Of a stretch of DNA of 64,000 nucleotides, positions 27,415-35,914 are shown in pieces. The stretch is from positions 4,750,001 through 4,814,000 of the forward strand of contig NZ_CP029425.2 in the NCBI RefSeq assembly GCF_002278135.3, given 5' to 3'. Position numbers and translations under genes: made by a program. Numbering within the stretch: position 1 is the stretch's first letter; each line of letters starts with the position of its first letter. The notes beneath the pieces are model-generated. The model searched no databases and was not told where the DNA came from. It saw only the letters and a program-made list of their open reading frames with translations. Origin of the DNA: Bradyrhizobium ottawaense (GTDB lineage: Bacteria; Pseudomonadota; Alphaproteobacteria; Rhizobiales; Xanthobacteraceae).

Positions 27415-27690
27415 ATGCGCAACATCACCATCTTCATCGCGACCGCCGCCTTGCTCGCAGCCACCGCGACCGCTCATGCCGGCAGCCTCGGGCGTCCCTG
27501 CACTGCGGCGCCGCAGACAAGCTGGCTGCCGCTCGAACAACTGCAGGCCAAGGTCGAAGCCCAGGGCTACAAAGTCCAGAAGGCCAAGCTCAAGAACGCC
27601 TGCGGCGAACTCTACACCATCGACAAGTCCGGCAGCCGGGTCGAATTGTTCGTCGATCCGACCAGCGGCCAGATCGTCGGTCAGCTGTAA
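27415..27690 (+). CDS. Secreted PepSY-like protein, divergent copy
   Basis: This 91-residue protein has a signal peptide (about 1-22, ending AHA) and a PepSY_2-like fold: LPLEQLQAKVEAQGYKV, then ACGELYTIDKSGSRVELFVDPTSGQIVGQL. It has two Cys in the mature part that could pair. GGAGAG precedes the ATG. It is divergent from the PepSY/two-component operon and 11 bases ahead of the b561 gene, so it may be a target of that system. Confidence 0.85.
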   Translation: MRNITIFIATAALLAATATAHAGSLGRPCTAAPQTSWLPLEQLQAKVEAQGYKVQKAKLKNACGELYTIDKSGSRVELFVDPTSGQIVGQL

Positions 27691-27701
27691 GAGGCCGCGC
27701 C

Positions 27702-28265
27702 ATGAGCTCGATTCACGATGCGATCGTGGCCGGCGGCGAGAAGCCGCCGGCCACCGTCAAGGTCTGGGACCCCTTTGTGCGCGTGTTCCATTGGTCGCTG
27801 GCCGGGCTGTTTCTGCTCGCGTATGCGACCGGTGACGAGATCGAGAATGTCCATATCGCCGCCGGCTACACGATTGCGGGGTTGCTCGGCTTACGGATCG
27901 TGTGGGGCTTCGTGGGGCCGCGCCATGCGCGCTTCAGCGACTTCGTGCGCTCGCCGCGCGCGGTGCTCGCCTACATGCGCGACGTGGCGCTGCTGAGGGC
28001 GCCACGCTATCTCGGCCACAATCCTGCCGGCGGCACGATGGTCGTGGCGCTGATCGTCATGCTGATCGGCACCTGCACCTCCGGTTACATGATGACGATT
28101 GGCAGCTTCTGGGGAGCAAAATGGGTGGAAGAGGTCCATGAGGCGTTCGCCAACCTCACGATCGGCCTCGTCGTCGTCCATGTGCTTGGCGTCCTCGTGG
28201 CGAGCTTCGAGCACCGCGAGAGCCTGGTGAAGGCGATGATCACCGGGAGGAAGCGTCCGTCATGA
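27702..28265 (+). CDS. Cytochrome b561 family protein
   Basis: This 187-residue di-haem membrane protein shuttles electrons in the inner membrane. It has four hydrophobic segments. Candidate haem ligands are His30 (RVFHWSLAG), His51 (NVHIAAG) and a C-terminal His in VVVHVLGVL. Such proteins often serve a periplasmic PepSY-like protein or nickel/peroxide response. It is 11 bases after the PepSY gene. The tail (ITGRKRPS) is basic and cytoplasmic. Confidence 0.93.
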   Translation: MSSIHDAIVAGGEKPPATVKVWDPFVRVFHWSLAGLFLLAYATGDEIENVHIAAGYTIAGLLGLRIVWGFVGPRHARFSDFVRSPRAVLAYMRDVALLRAPRYLGHNPAGGTMVVALIVMLIGTCTSGYMMTIGSFWGAKWVEEVHEAFANLTIGLVVVHVLGVLVASFEHRESLVKAMITGRKRPS

Positions 28266-28306
28266 GCGAGCCCGGGGATGCCCCGGCACGAAGGCTTCTC
28301 AAACGC

Positions 28307-28779
28307 TCATCTGCCGACAAATCGGCTTCCGTTCCACCACAGCGTGCGGCTCGTGCCCCTCCCGTCCACGACTTCAACGACGGCCTGATCGTGGGAAGAA
28401 GACAGCCGAACGTCATGAGCGTGCACGGAAAGCACACGTCTGTAACGCCCGCTTTTCGAGACATACACCTCGTGCAGGCACCCTGCGGACCCGCAATAAA
28501 CTGCCCTGTTGCGGCAACGAAAGTCGTCAAAATGGAGAGCCAGGAATTGAGCGCCCGGCACGGTCAGATAAAGAGCAAAGCGTTGGGCAGCGGCGATTGG
28601 CGCGCCGCACGCGGCATCCCATTTCCGCACGTCCGCTCGGATTTCAGGCGGCAGCATTCGATGTGCGCAGAACTCCAGGGGTCCTGCGCCGTTCCGCTAT
28701 GGGAGAGTGCCGGCTGCACAAGCCCAACCAGCGCGATAAAGCCGGTTGCCAGGATCGACGCGAATCTTGTTGGTCTCAC
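28307..28779 (-). pseudogene. Frameshifted gene for a secreted protein
   Basis: The ATG at 28779 starts a good signal peptide (RPTRFASILATGFIALVGL ... ALSHS) followed by AQDPWSSAHIE. This frame then turns to Cys/Arg-rich nonsense and stops at 28564. A second frame from about 28657 carries LPPEIRADVRKWDAACG, LHFDDFRCRNRAVYCG, GCLHEVYVSKSG and ends LWWNGSRFVGR at 28307. The two halves join naturally across CACATCGAATGCTGCCG if one base is missing near 28658. It is thus a secreted Cys-containing protein broken by a one-base deletion, or a sequencing error. Family not recognised by name. Confidence 0.7.
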
Positions 28780-28989
28780 GGCCGCCTCTCCGAAGGATGC
28801 AAAGCCAGCCTAGCTTCCCGGGCTGGGACGGAATTGAGCAAGATCAACCGAAGCCCTCCCGGGACGGCGAGCAGCCTTCCAAAGTGGTGGGCCCGCTTGA
28901 GACAGATCAACGCCCCAACGCGCTGGTGGGTTAAGCGAAACCTGCAATCGAGCAGCGCTTCGCTCGCCGGCGAATGCGGGACATTCCTC

Positions 28990-30123
28990 ATGCGAGTCCG
29001 CCACGGACCTCTCCTTCTCACCTTCTCTGGCGGCACGCTCGCTCGTACGCTCATCGCCATTGCATTGAGCTTGTTACCTTCCGTGTCGATGGCACAGGAC
29101 GAGGTGAAGCTGAGCGATGCGCAGGCGCGCAATCTCGGGGTGCGCGTGACCCATCCGGTCGCGAGCCGGACCGATCTGACGCTGCCCTATCCCGTCCAGG
29201 TCGTCATCCCGACGCAACAATTGTGGGTCGTCAGCGCGCCGGTAGCCGGCATGGTCGCCACTCTCCTGGTCGGGCGCGGTGACCGCGCCACGGCCGGCCA
29301 GCCGCTGGTCACTCTGGAAAGTCCGAGCTTCGTCTCCCAGCAACGCGACTATCTGCACGCGATCGCGCAGGAGCATCTCGCCAACCAGCAACTCAATCGG
29401 AATGCGGATCTGTTCGAGGGCAAGGCCGTTCCGCAACGCGTGCTGGAGGCCAGCCAGGCCGAAGCGCGCCAGGCCGCCCTCGTCGTCGCCGAACGGCGTC
29501 AGATGCTGCATCTGAGCGGGATGTCCGACGATGCAATCTCCCGGCTGGCCCAGCAAGCGGCGATCAGCGGGACGCTCACGGTCAATGCACCGCAAGCCGC
29601 GTCCGTGGTCGAACTCGCGGTGTCACCAGGGCAGCGGCTCGAACAATCCGCACCGCTCGTCAAGTTGGCGCGGCTCTCGCCGCTATGGGCGGAAATCGCG
29701 GTCCCTGCCGCCAATATTCGAGCGATCCGTACCGGCGCGAAAGTCGAGATCGAGGGCTATTCCACCCCGGGCAAGGTCGTGTTGGTCTCAGAGACCATCG
29801 ATCCTGCCACCCAGACTATTCTGGTTCGCGCGGAAGTCCCCAACGACGGCGAGCTGCATCCCGGCCAGACCACCGCGGCCCGCATCGGATTTCTCTCGAC
29901 CGGCGAAAGCGCCTGGGAGATCCCTTACAGCGGGCTAGTCCGGCGGGGCGAGCAAACGTCGGTCTTCGTCGCCTTTGACGGCGGCTTCCGGCTGGTGCCG
30001 GTCAAGCTGCTTGCGGAAGATCAGGACCATGTGGTCGTAGCGGGCGCCGTCTCGGCCCGGGATGAGATCGCGATCGGCGGCATCTCGGCGCTTCGCGGCA
30101 TCCTCTCCGGACTGGGGCAGTAA
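28990..30123 (+). CDS. RND efflux periplasmic adaptor (CzcB/CusB-type)
   Basis: This 377-residue membrane-fusion protein links an RND pump to its outer-membrane channel. It has an N-terminal hydrophobic signal/anchor (LIAIALSLLPSVSMAQ), an alpha-hairpin (about 110-190), a lipoyl-like half-motif (VSAPVAGMVATLLVGRGD) and beta-barrel segments (SPLWAEIAVPAANIRAI). The ATG at 28990 is the first that gives the signal peptide. The pump gene follows with no gap. No separate outer-membrane factor gene is adjacent. Confidence 0.9.
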   Translation: MRVRHGPLLLTFSGGTLARTLIAIALSLLPSVSMAQDEVKLSDAQARNLGVRVTHPVASRTDLTLPYPVQVVIPTQQLWVVSAPVAGMVATLLVGRGDRATAGQPLVTLESPSFVSQQRDYLHAIAQEHLANQQLNRNADLFEGKAVPQRVLEASQAEARQAALVVAERRQMLHLSGMSDDAISRLAQQAAISGTLTVNAPQAASVVELAVSPGQRLEQSAPLVKLARLSPLWAEIAVPAANIRAIRTGAKVEIEGYSTPGKVVLVSETIDPATQTILVRAEVPNDGELHPGQTTAARIGFLSTGESAWEIPYSGLVRRGEQTSVFVAFDGGFRLVPVKLLAEDQDHVVVAGAVSARDEIAIGGISALRGILSGLGQ

Positions 30124-33100
30124 ATGCTCCGGCGCCTGGTCGCGTTCGCACTGTCGCAGCGGCTGTTCGTCATGCTCGGCGTGCTGCTGGTGATCGGCGC
30201 CGGCGCTGTCCTCCTGCCCGGCTTGCCGATCGATGCCTTTCCTGACGTTTCGCCGGTTCAGGTCAAGGTCATCATGAAGGCGGCGGGCCTCACTCCCGAA
30301 GAGGTCGAGCAGCGCATCACCGTTCCCGTCGAGCTCGAACTGCTCGGATTGCCGAACAAGAAGGTGCTTCGTTCGACCACGAAATACGCGCTGGCAGACA
30401 TCACCGTCGATTTCGAGGACGGCACCGACATCTACTGGGCGCGCAACCAGGTCTCGGAGCGCTTGTCGAACATCTCGCGCGATTTCCCGGACGGGGTGAG
30501 CGGCGGTCTGGCGCCGATCACGAGCCCGCTCGGCGAGATGTTCATGTTCACGATCGACAGTCCCGAGCTGTCGCTCGCGGAACGCCGCACCCTGCTCGAC
30601 TGGGTGATCCGCCCGGCCTTGCGGACCGTCCCCGGCGTTGCGGACGTCAATGCGCTCGGCGGCTATGTCCGCGCCTTCGAGATCGTGCCGCGCAACGATG
30701 CGCTGGCCGCGCGCGGCATTTCCTACGATTTGTTTCGCCGGGCCATCGAAGCCAACAGCCGCAACGACGGCGCCGGACGGGTGAACCAGGGCGAGGACAG
30801 CGCTCTGGTTCGAATCGAAGGCAGCATCCGGTCGATCGAGGACATCAAAGCCATCGTCGTCGACACCCGCGAGGGCGTGCCGATCCTGGTCAACGACGTC
30901 GCGAGCGTCAAAGTCGGGACGCTGACCCGCTATGGCGCCGTCACGGCGGACGGCCGCGGCGAAACCGTCGAGGGACTGGTCCTCGGCTTACGCGGCGCCA
31001 ACGCGGGTCAGCTGATCCGTGACGTGCGTGCTCGGCTCGCGGAGCTGCAACCCTCGCTGCCGAAGAGCGTGTCGATCAACGTGTTCTATGACCGCAGCCG
31101 CCTGGTCAACCGCGCCGTCGGCACCGTGGTGCGTGCCCTCGGCGAGGCCACCGCCGTCGTCATCGTCCTTCTGCTGCTTTTCCTCGGCAACTGGCGGGCC
31201 TCACTGGTGATCGCGCTCAGCCTGCCGCTGGCCATCGTCATCGCCTTGATCGTCATGCGCGTGGTGGGAATGTCGGCCAATCTGATGAGCCTCGGCGGAC
31301 TTGCGATCGCGATCGGCATGCTGATCGACGCGCTGGTCGTCGTGGTCGAGAACATCGTCGGCAACCTCGGCAAGCACGCCCCGGACAAGGCCACTCCGCT
31401 GATCCACCTGATCTACCGTTCGGTCTGCGAAGTCCTGGAACCGGTCGCCTCGGGTGTGCTCATCATCATCATCGTGTTCGTCCCGCTGCTGACGCTGCAG
31501 GGGTTGGAGGGCAAGCTGTTCATCCCGGTCGCGCTGGCCATCATCTTCGCGTTGGCCGGCTCGCTGCTGCTGTCGCTCACCGTGATCCCGGTCGCAACCT
31601 CCTTCGTACTCAAGTCGGCGTCACATCGCGATCCCCTGCTGGTGCGTGCGGCCCAACGGATCTACGCGCCGGCACTGGACTGGGCCCTCAACAACGAGCG
31701 CAAGGTGATGGCTGCGGCGCTGATCGGCCTCGTCGCGGCGGGCTTCGCCTATACCCAGCTCGGCAAGACCTTCATGCCGATCATGGATGAAGGCGACGTC
31801 ATCGTCAGCGTCGAGACGCTTCCGTCCGTCAACCTCGACGAGTCGCTAGCGATGAATGCAAGGCTGCAGACCGCGCTTCTGGCCGTACCTGATATTGCCG
31901 GCATCGTCGCGCGAACCGGGTCGGACGAGCTCGGCCTCGATCCCATGGGCCCCAACCAGACCGACACGTTCCTGGTGCTGAAGCCGGCCGCCGAGCGCGC
32001 GACCGACAATCGCGAGGCCCTGCTGCAGAAGCTTCGCGAGGTCCTCACCGGCTTCCCCGGCATCTCGCTCAGCTTCACCCAGCCCATCGACATGCGCGTG
32101 CAGGAGATGATCAGCGGCGTGCGCGGTGACGTCGCCGTCAAGATCTTCGGCCCCGACATCGCCAGGCTGAACGAAACCGCGGCAAAGCTGTCGGCGATCC
32201 TGTCCAGCATCGACGGTGCCGAGGACGTCTACACCACGCTGAATGAAGGCGCTCAATACTACACGGTTGCGGTCAACCGCATGGAAGCCGGCCGCTTCGG
32301 CCTGACCGTGGATTCCGTCGTCAACTCGCTGCGGACGCAGATCGAGGGCCGGACCATCGGGACCGCGCTCGAGGACGGACGCCGCACGCCGATCCTCGTC
32401 CGGGGCAGCGAGACGACGCGGGAAGCGCCAACGCTGCTGGCCAGCCTGCCGCTCACGCTCGCCTCCGGACAGCACGTCGCGCTATCGCAGGTCGCCCGTA
32501 TCCAACGCGTAGACGGTCCGGTGAAGATCGACCGCGAGGACGGCGCTCGCATGAGCGTGGTGCGCGCCAACGTCCGCGGTCGCGACATGGTCGGCTTCGT
32601 CGAAGCGGCCCGCCAGAAGGTGGCGACCGAACTCCCGCTGCCGAACGGTTACCGGCTGACCTGGGGCGGGCAGTTCGAGAACCAGCAACGCGCTGCCGCG
32701 CGCCTATCCGTCGTAGTCCCCGTCGCGATCGGCCTGATCTTCGTGCTGCTCTTCACAACATTCGGTGCCATCCGCCAGGCCCTGCTGGTGCTCGTCAACA
32801 TCCCGTTTGCCCTGATCGGGGGCGTCTTCGCGCTGGTCGTGACGGGCGAGTACCTGTCGGTGCCGGCTTCGGTCGGGTTCATCGCGCTGCTCGGCATCGC
32901 CGTGCTCAACGGCGTCGTGCTGGTCTCCTACTTCAATCAGCTCCGTGCCCACGGCCTTCCCGAGGATCGCATCGTCGTCGAAGGCGCCATGCGCAGGCTT
33001 CGCCCCGTGCTGATGACCGCGAGCATCACTGCGCTTGGCTTGATCCCGCTGCTGTTCGCCTCCGGCCCGGGTTCCGAAGTGCAGCGACCGCTCGCAATCG

Positions 33101-33198
33101 TCGTGATCGGAGGACTGCTGTCCTCCACCCTGCTCACCCTGATTCTCCTGCCGATTCTGTATCGCCGCTATGGCGGATCGTCGAAGGTGGCCAAATGA
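30124..33198 (+). CDS. Heavy-metal RND efflux pump (CzcA/CusA family)
   Basis: This 1024-residue inner-membrane proton antiporter has 12 helices and two large periplasmic loops. PGLPIDAFPDVSPVQV near the start and the helix-4 motif GMLIDALVVVVENIVGN (with the conserved Asp and Glu) are hallmarks of the heavy-metal HME branch. The middle carries GDEL and PNQTDTFLVL. It overlaps the DUF3240 gene by four bases. The metal cannot be read from sequence; cobalt, zinc, cadmium or nickel are more likely than copper given the Asp/Val-rich helix. Confidence 0.95.
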   Translation: MLRRLVAFALSQRLFVMLGVLLVIGAGAVLLPGLPIDAFPDVSPVQVKVIMKAAGLTPEEVEQRITVPVELELLGLPNKKVLRSTTKYALADITVDFEDGTDIYWARNQVSERLSNISRDFPDGVSGGLAPITSPLGEMFMFTIDSPELSLAERRTLLDWVIRPALRTVPGVADVNALGGYVRAFEIVPRNDALAARGISYDLFRRAIEANSRNDGAGRVNQGEDSALVRIEGSIRSIEDIKAIVVDTREGVPILVNDVASVKVGTLTRYGAVTADGRGETVEGLVLGLRGANAGQLIRDVRARLAELQPSLPKSVSINVFYDRSRLVNRAVGTVVRALGEATAVVIVLLLLFLGNWRASLVIALSLPLAIVIALIVMRVVGMSANLMSLGGLAIAIGMLIDALVVVVENIVGNLGKHAPDKATPLIHLIYRSVCEVLEPVASGVLIIIIVFVPLLTLQGLEGKLFIPVALAIIFALAGSLLLSLTVIPVATSFVLKSASHRDPLLVRAAQRIYAPALDWALNNERKVMAAALIGLVAAGFAYTQLGKTFMPIMDEGDVIVSVETLPSVNLDESLAMNARLQTALLAVPDIAGIVARTGSDELGLDPMGPNQTDTFLVLKPAAERATDNREALLQKLREVLTGFPGISLSFTQPIDMRVQEMISGVRGDVAVKIFGPDIARLNETAAKLSAILSSIDGAEDVYTTLNEGAQYYTVAVNRMEAGRFGLTVDSVVNSLRTQIEGRTIGTALEDGRRTPILVRGSETTREAPTLLASLPLTLASGQHVALSQVARIQRVDGPVKIDREDGARMSVVRANVRGRDMVGFVEAARQKVATELPLPNGYRLTWGGQFENQQRAAARLSVVVPVAIGLIFVLLFTTFGAIRQALLVLVNIPFALIGGVFALVVTGEYLSVPASVGFIALLGIAVLNGVVLVSYFNQLRAHGLPEDRIVVEGAMRRLRPVLMTASITALGLIPLLFASGPGSEVQRPLAIVVIGGLLSSTLLTLILLPILYRRYGGSSKVAK

Positions 33199-33506
33199 TC
33201 GAGCAGCCGGTCTGTCTGACGCTGATTGTGCCGCATCTCCTCCGCGAGGAGGTGTTCGACTATCTCACTGAGCAGACCGACCTGGTTTCGGGATTCACGG
33301 CATCGCACGGAGCCGGTCACGGCACTGAGATCCGCTTGCATACGGCCGCCGAGCGCGTGAAAGGCCACGCCGATCAGGCCGTCGTGCAGGTGGTGCTCGC
33401 AGGGACAGATGCCGGCCGCTTGCTCGACCGTCTGCGGGTTTCGTTCGCCGGAACCAAGCTGGTCTACTGGACGATACCCGTGACGGAACTCGGCACGATC
33501 GACTGA
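33195..33506 (+). CDS. DUF3240 family protein of the metal-efflux operon
   Basis: This is a 103-residue cytoplasmic protein of the DUF3240 family, small ferredoxin-fold-like proteins encoded beside HME-RND pumps. LTLIVPHLLREEVFDYLTEQTDLVSGFTA is the family opening, and VQVVLAGTDAGRLLDRLR ends in WTIPVTELG. Its ATG overlaps the pump stop (ATGA). A PII-like metal-sensing role has been suggested for relatives; that is inference here. The terC gene is convergent, six bases away. Confidence 0.88.
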   Translation: MIEQPVCLTLIVPHLLREEVFDYLTEQTDLVSGFTASHGAGHGTEIRLHTAAERVKGHADQAVVQVVLAGTDAGRLLDRLRVSFAGTKLVYWTIPVTELGTID

Positions 33507-33512
33507 GCGGGC

Positions 33513-34373
33513 CTACTCCGCCGACGCCCTGGCGTGCCGCTCGGACGATTCCAGCGCCGCGGCGGTCAGCTTGCGGCGGCGCCAGATGGTGCCGACCACC
33601 AGCACGACGACGACGCCGAGCGCTGCGCAGAAATATTCGCCGCCCGCCCCGCCATGGCCGAATTGCGGCGGGATGCGCAAGGCGCCGAGCATCGAGTCGA
33701 GCGCGGCACCGAACGGACCGTCGAACAGCGTGTGCAGCTTGGGCGCGACGCCGGGATCGGTCGCCATCACCTCGCCCGCGATCCAGCCGAGCAGCGCAGC
33801 ACCCGCCCAGACCAGCACCGGCAGCTTCTCGAGCAGCGCCATGATCAGCGCCGCACCGGCGACGATCAGCGGCACGCTGATGGCAAGGCCGAGGATCAGG
33901 AGCGGCACGCTGCCATTGGCGGCGGCTGCGACCGCAATGACGTTGTCGAGACTCATGACGATGTCGGCGACCACGACGATCTGCACGGCCTGCCACAGAT
34001 GCGAGGCAGCGTCGACGTCGTCCTCGTCCTCATGTTCCGGCACCAGCAGCTTGGCCGCGATCACGATCAGCGCGAGTCCGCCGATCAGCTTGAGGTACGG
34101 CAACTCCATCAGGGTTGCGACGATGCCGGTGAAGATGATCCGCAGCAGCACCGCGGCGCCGGCACCGAAGATCATGCCCCACAGGCGGTGTCGCGGCGAG
34201 AGGCCGCGGCAGGCGAGCGCGATCACCAGCGCGTTGTCGCCGGACAAAAGGATGTTGATCCAGATGATCTTGCCGACCGCAATCCAGAAAGTCGGTTCGG
34301 CCATCTCGTTGCGAAACTGGGTGAAGAACGCCCCGATCGTTGCGGGATCGAAGATCTGCCAGAGCCAGCTCAC
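33513..34373 (-). CDS. TerC-family membrane protein
   Basis: This 286-residue protein has about seven transmembrane segments. ILLSGDNALVIALA near 42-55 and DIVMSLDNVIAVAAA near 140-154 are the paired Asp motifs of the TerC/Alx/YceF family, which move or insert metal (Mn/Ca) across membranes. An acidic cytoplasmic loop HEDEDDVD lies between them. The tail is unusually long and polar. It lies downstream of ndk, and the 44-base gap could allow read-through. Confidence 0.92.
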   Translation of the reverse strand: MSWLWQIFDPATIGAFFTQFRNEMAEPTFWIAVGKIIWINILLSGDNALVIALACRGLSPRHRLWGMIFGAGAAVLLRIIFTGIVATLMELPYLKLIGGLALIVIAAKLLVPEHEDEDDVDAASHLWQAVQIVVVADIVMSLDNVIAVAAAANGSVPLLILGLAISVPLIVAGAALIMALLEKLPVLVWAGAALLGWIAGEVMATDPGVAPKLHTLFDGPFGAALDSMLGALRIPPQFGHGGAGGEYFCAALGVVVVLVVGTIWRRRKLTAAALESSERHARASAE

Positions 34374-34417
34374 AATACGTCCTTTCGCCCCGTCGATTTA
34401 ACTTATCAGCCGATGGA

Positions 34418-34840
34418 TCAGCCGACGATCTCGTTGCCCGAGAAGAACTGCGCGATCTCGATCGCGGCGGTCTCCGGCGCATCCGAGCCGTGCGCGGAAT
34501 TCTCGCCGATCGACTTGGCGTAGAGCTTGCGGATGGTGCCGTCGGCGGCCTTCGACGGATCGGTCGCGCCCATCGCGTCGCGGTACTTGGCGATGGCGTT
34601 CTCGGCTTCCAGCACCTGGACGACGACCGGGCCCGAGGTCATGAACTCGACGAGCTCGCCGAAGAACGGCCGCGCCTTGTGGACGGCATAGAAGGTCTCG
34701 GCCTGTTCCTTGGTCATGCGGATGCGCTTCTGCGCGACGATGCGCAGGCCCGCCTTTTCGATCACGGCGTTGACGGCGCCGGTCAGGTTACGCGCGGTCG
34801 CGTCGGGCTTGATGATCGAGAAAGTGCGTTCGATGGCCAT
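34418..34840 (-). CDS. ndk: Nucleoside diphosphate kinase
   Basis: Ndk transfers the terminal phosphate among nucleotides. The ATG at 34840 ([13 protein letters not shown]) gives 140 residues, the usual length; codons upstream to 34936 add 32 non-family residues. Catalytic His117 lies in NSAHGSD, and the KPD motif near 11 and FFSGNE at the end are typical. A tetramer or hexamer form cannot be told. It is first of a possible ndk-terC pair. Confidence 0.98.
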   Translation of the reverse strand: MAIERTFSIIKPDATARNLTGAVNAVIEKAGLRIVAQKRIRMTKEQAETFYAVHKARPFFGELVEFMTSGPVVVQVLEAENAIAKYRDAMGATDPSKAADGTIRKLYAKSIGENSAHGSDAPETAAIEIAQFFSGNEIVG

Positions 34841-35154
34841 AATCTTGTCCTTGGGAAGAAAAGCGGTGGTTGTCGAGTTGCCGGGCTTATATCGGCGCCT
34901 TTGCCATCCGGCAAGCGATCGCCGGTATGACGTCACAGGCGCTTCGCCGCAGGACCGGAGGATGCGGTTTCAACCTGGATTACGACAATTTCACCCAGAT
35001 GAACCCAATCTGAAGCCCCTGTCAGGATTCGGTTCAGCCTTGCCGGCGTAGGGTTGGCCCCATCGAAACTGAAGCCCGATCACTGGGCGGACCGTTTCGG
35101 CGGCCTTTCCATCGGACGCGATAGCCCCGCGCCGGCAGTATTGAGGAGATCACC
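34841..35154. other. Intergenic region between ndk and a small secreted-protein gene
   Basis: This 314-base stretch holds the divergent promoters of ndk and the gene at 35155. GAGGAGA lies just before the latter. I see no long palindrome, repeat or convincing peptide. Confidence 0.5.
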
Positions 35155-35412
35155 ATGTTGAGGAAACTTTCGCTTGCCGCCGTCGCTGCGGTTGCGCTGG
35201 GTGCCGCGCTGGCGCCGACCTCGGCTTCCGCCCACTGGCACGGTGGCGGCCCGGGCTGGCACGGCGGCGGCGGTGGCTGGCACCGCGGCCATGGCTGGGG
35301 CGGTCCGCGCTTCTATGCCCCCGTCTCCTACGGTTATGGCGGCTGCTATGTGCGCCGGTTGGTCCCGACCCCCTGGGGACCCCGCTGGCGGATGATCAAC
35401 CGCTGCTACTGA
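35155..35412 (+). CDS. Small secreted Gly/His/Trp-rich protein
   Basis: This 85-residue protein has a signal peptide (LSLAAVAAVALGAALAPTSASA, about 4-26), then a low-complexity stretch of HWHGGG/GWHGGG repeats and a Cys-containing end (GGCYVRRLVPTPWGPRWRMINRCY). GAGGAGA precedes the ATG. The Tyr/Trp-rich tail is common in rhizobial small envelope proteins. The His-rich repeat could bind metal, but that is speculative. A terminator follows. Confidence 0.85.
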   Translation: MLRKLSLAAVAAVALGAALAPTSASAHWHGGGPGWHGGGGGWHRGHGWGGPRFYAPVSYGYGGCYVRRLVPTPWGPRWRMINRCY

Positions 35413-35467
35413 GCCCGACAGCACCTTAACTTAAAGGCTACCGACCCCCCGGTTGCCTTCCAAGAGA

Positions 35468-35503
35468 AGCCCCGGCGATCCCCCCGCCGGGGCTTCGCAT
35501 TTT
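35468..35503 (+). terminator. Intrinsic terminator
   Basis: AGCCCCGGCG at 35468-35477 pairs perfectly with CGCCGGGGCT at 35485-35494, followed by TCGCATTTT. It terminates the small secreted-protein gene. Confidence 0.85.
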
Positions 35504-35630
35504 GGGCGGATATGGCGGGACTCATACAATTTTGACGAGAATGCCGGCATTCCCCCAAAAACGGCGAAACCATTTTGGGGGCCAATGACTTGGTACCGTG
35601 TCCTAACTTTGAGCACACGGAACCTGCGCG

Positions 35631-35804
35631 ATGGCTGGCCTTTTTGCCAATGACAGTGAGCAGATCGACCGGCGGACCAGCCGTTCGATTTGCGATGCGG
35701 TGGGCGAACGGCTCCAGCAGAGCCTGCGTCCCGAACCCCAGCTCCCGACCCATCTCGAGCAGCTCATGAAAGAGCTGAGGCAGCGCGACCGCGACTCGCA
35801 TTGA
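35631..35804 (+). CDS. Small hypothetical protein, 57 residues
   Basis: The ATG at 35631 opens a 57-residue frame: AGLFANDSEQIDRRTSR near the start, then DAVGERLQQSLRPEP, and ending with EQLMKELRQRDRDSH. It is charged and helical, without a signal or membrane segment. The codon usage and clean start/stop look genuine. It is followed by a palindromic repeat. Function unknown. Confidence 0.65.
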   Translation: MAGLFANDSEQIDRRTSRSICDAVGERLQQSLRPEPQLPTHLEQLMKELRQRDRDSH

Positions 35805-35811
35805 GCCGGGC

Positions 35812-35858
35812 ATGATCCGGAAAAGTGTGAAGCGGTTTTCCGGAACGATCATGCTTGA
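35812..35858. repeat. Dispersed palindromic repeat, copy 2 (short form)
   Basis: CATGATCCGGAAAAGTG and CGGTTTTCCGGAACGATCATG form the same hairpin as at 24807 and 53705. This copy lacks the AT-rich extension. It lies between a small gene and the ABC-F gene and may end the former. Confidence 0.85.
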
Positions 35859-35914
35859 ACGATAACCCCGGAAAAACGGGTTGCGTTCGGCGCGCCTTGC
35901 GGTGACAAGGCCGC

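Noticed and set aside
28262..28813. A 183-codon plus-strand frame after b561
   Set aside because: The minus strand carries the signal peptide and body of a secreted protein, so this frame is its shadow.
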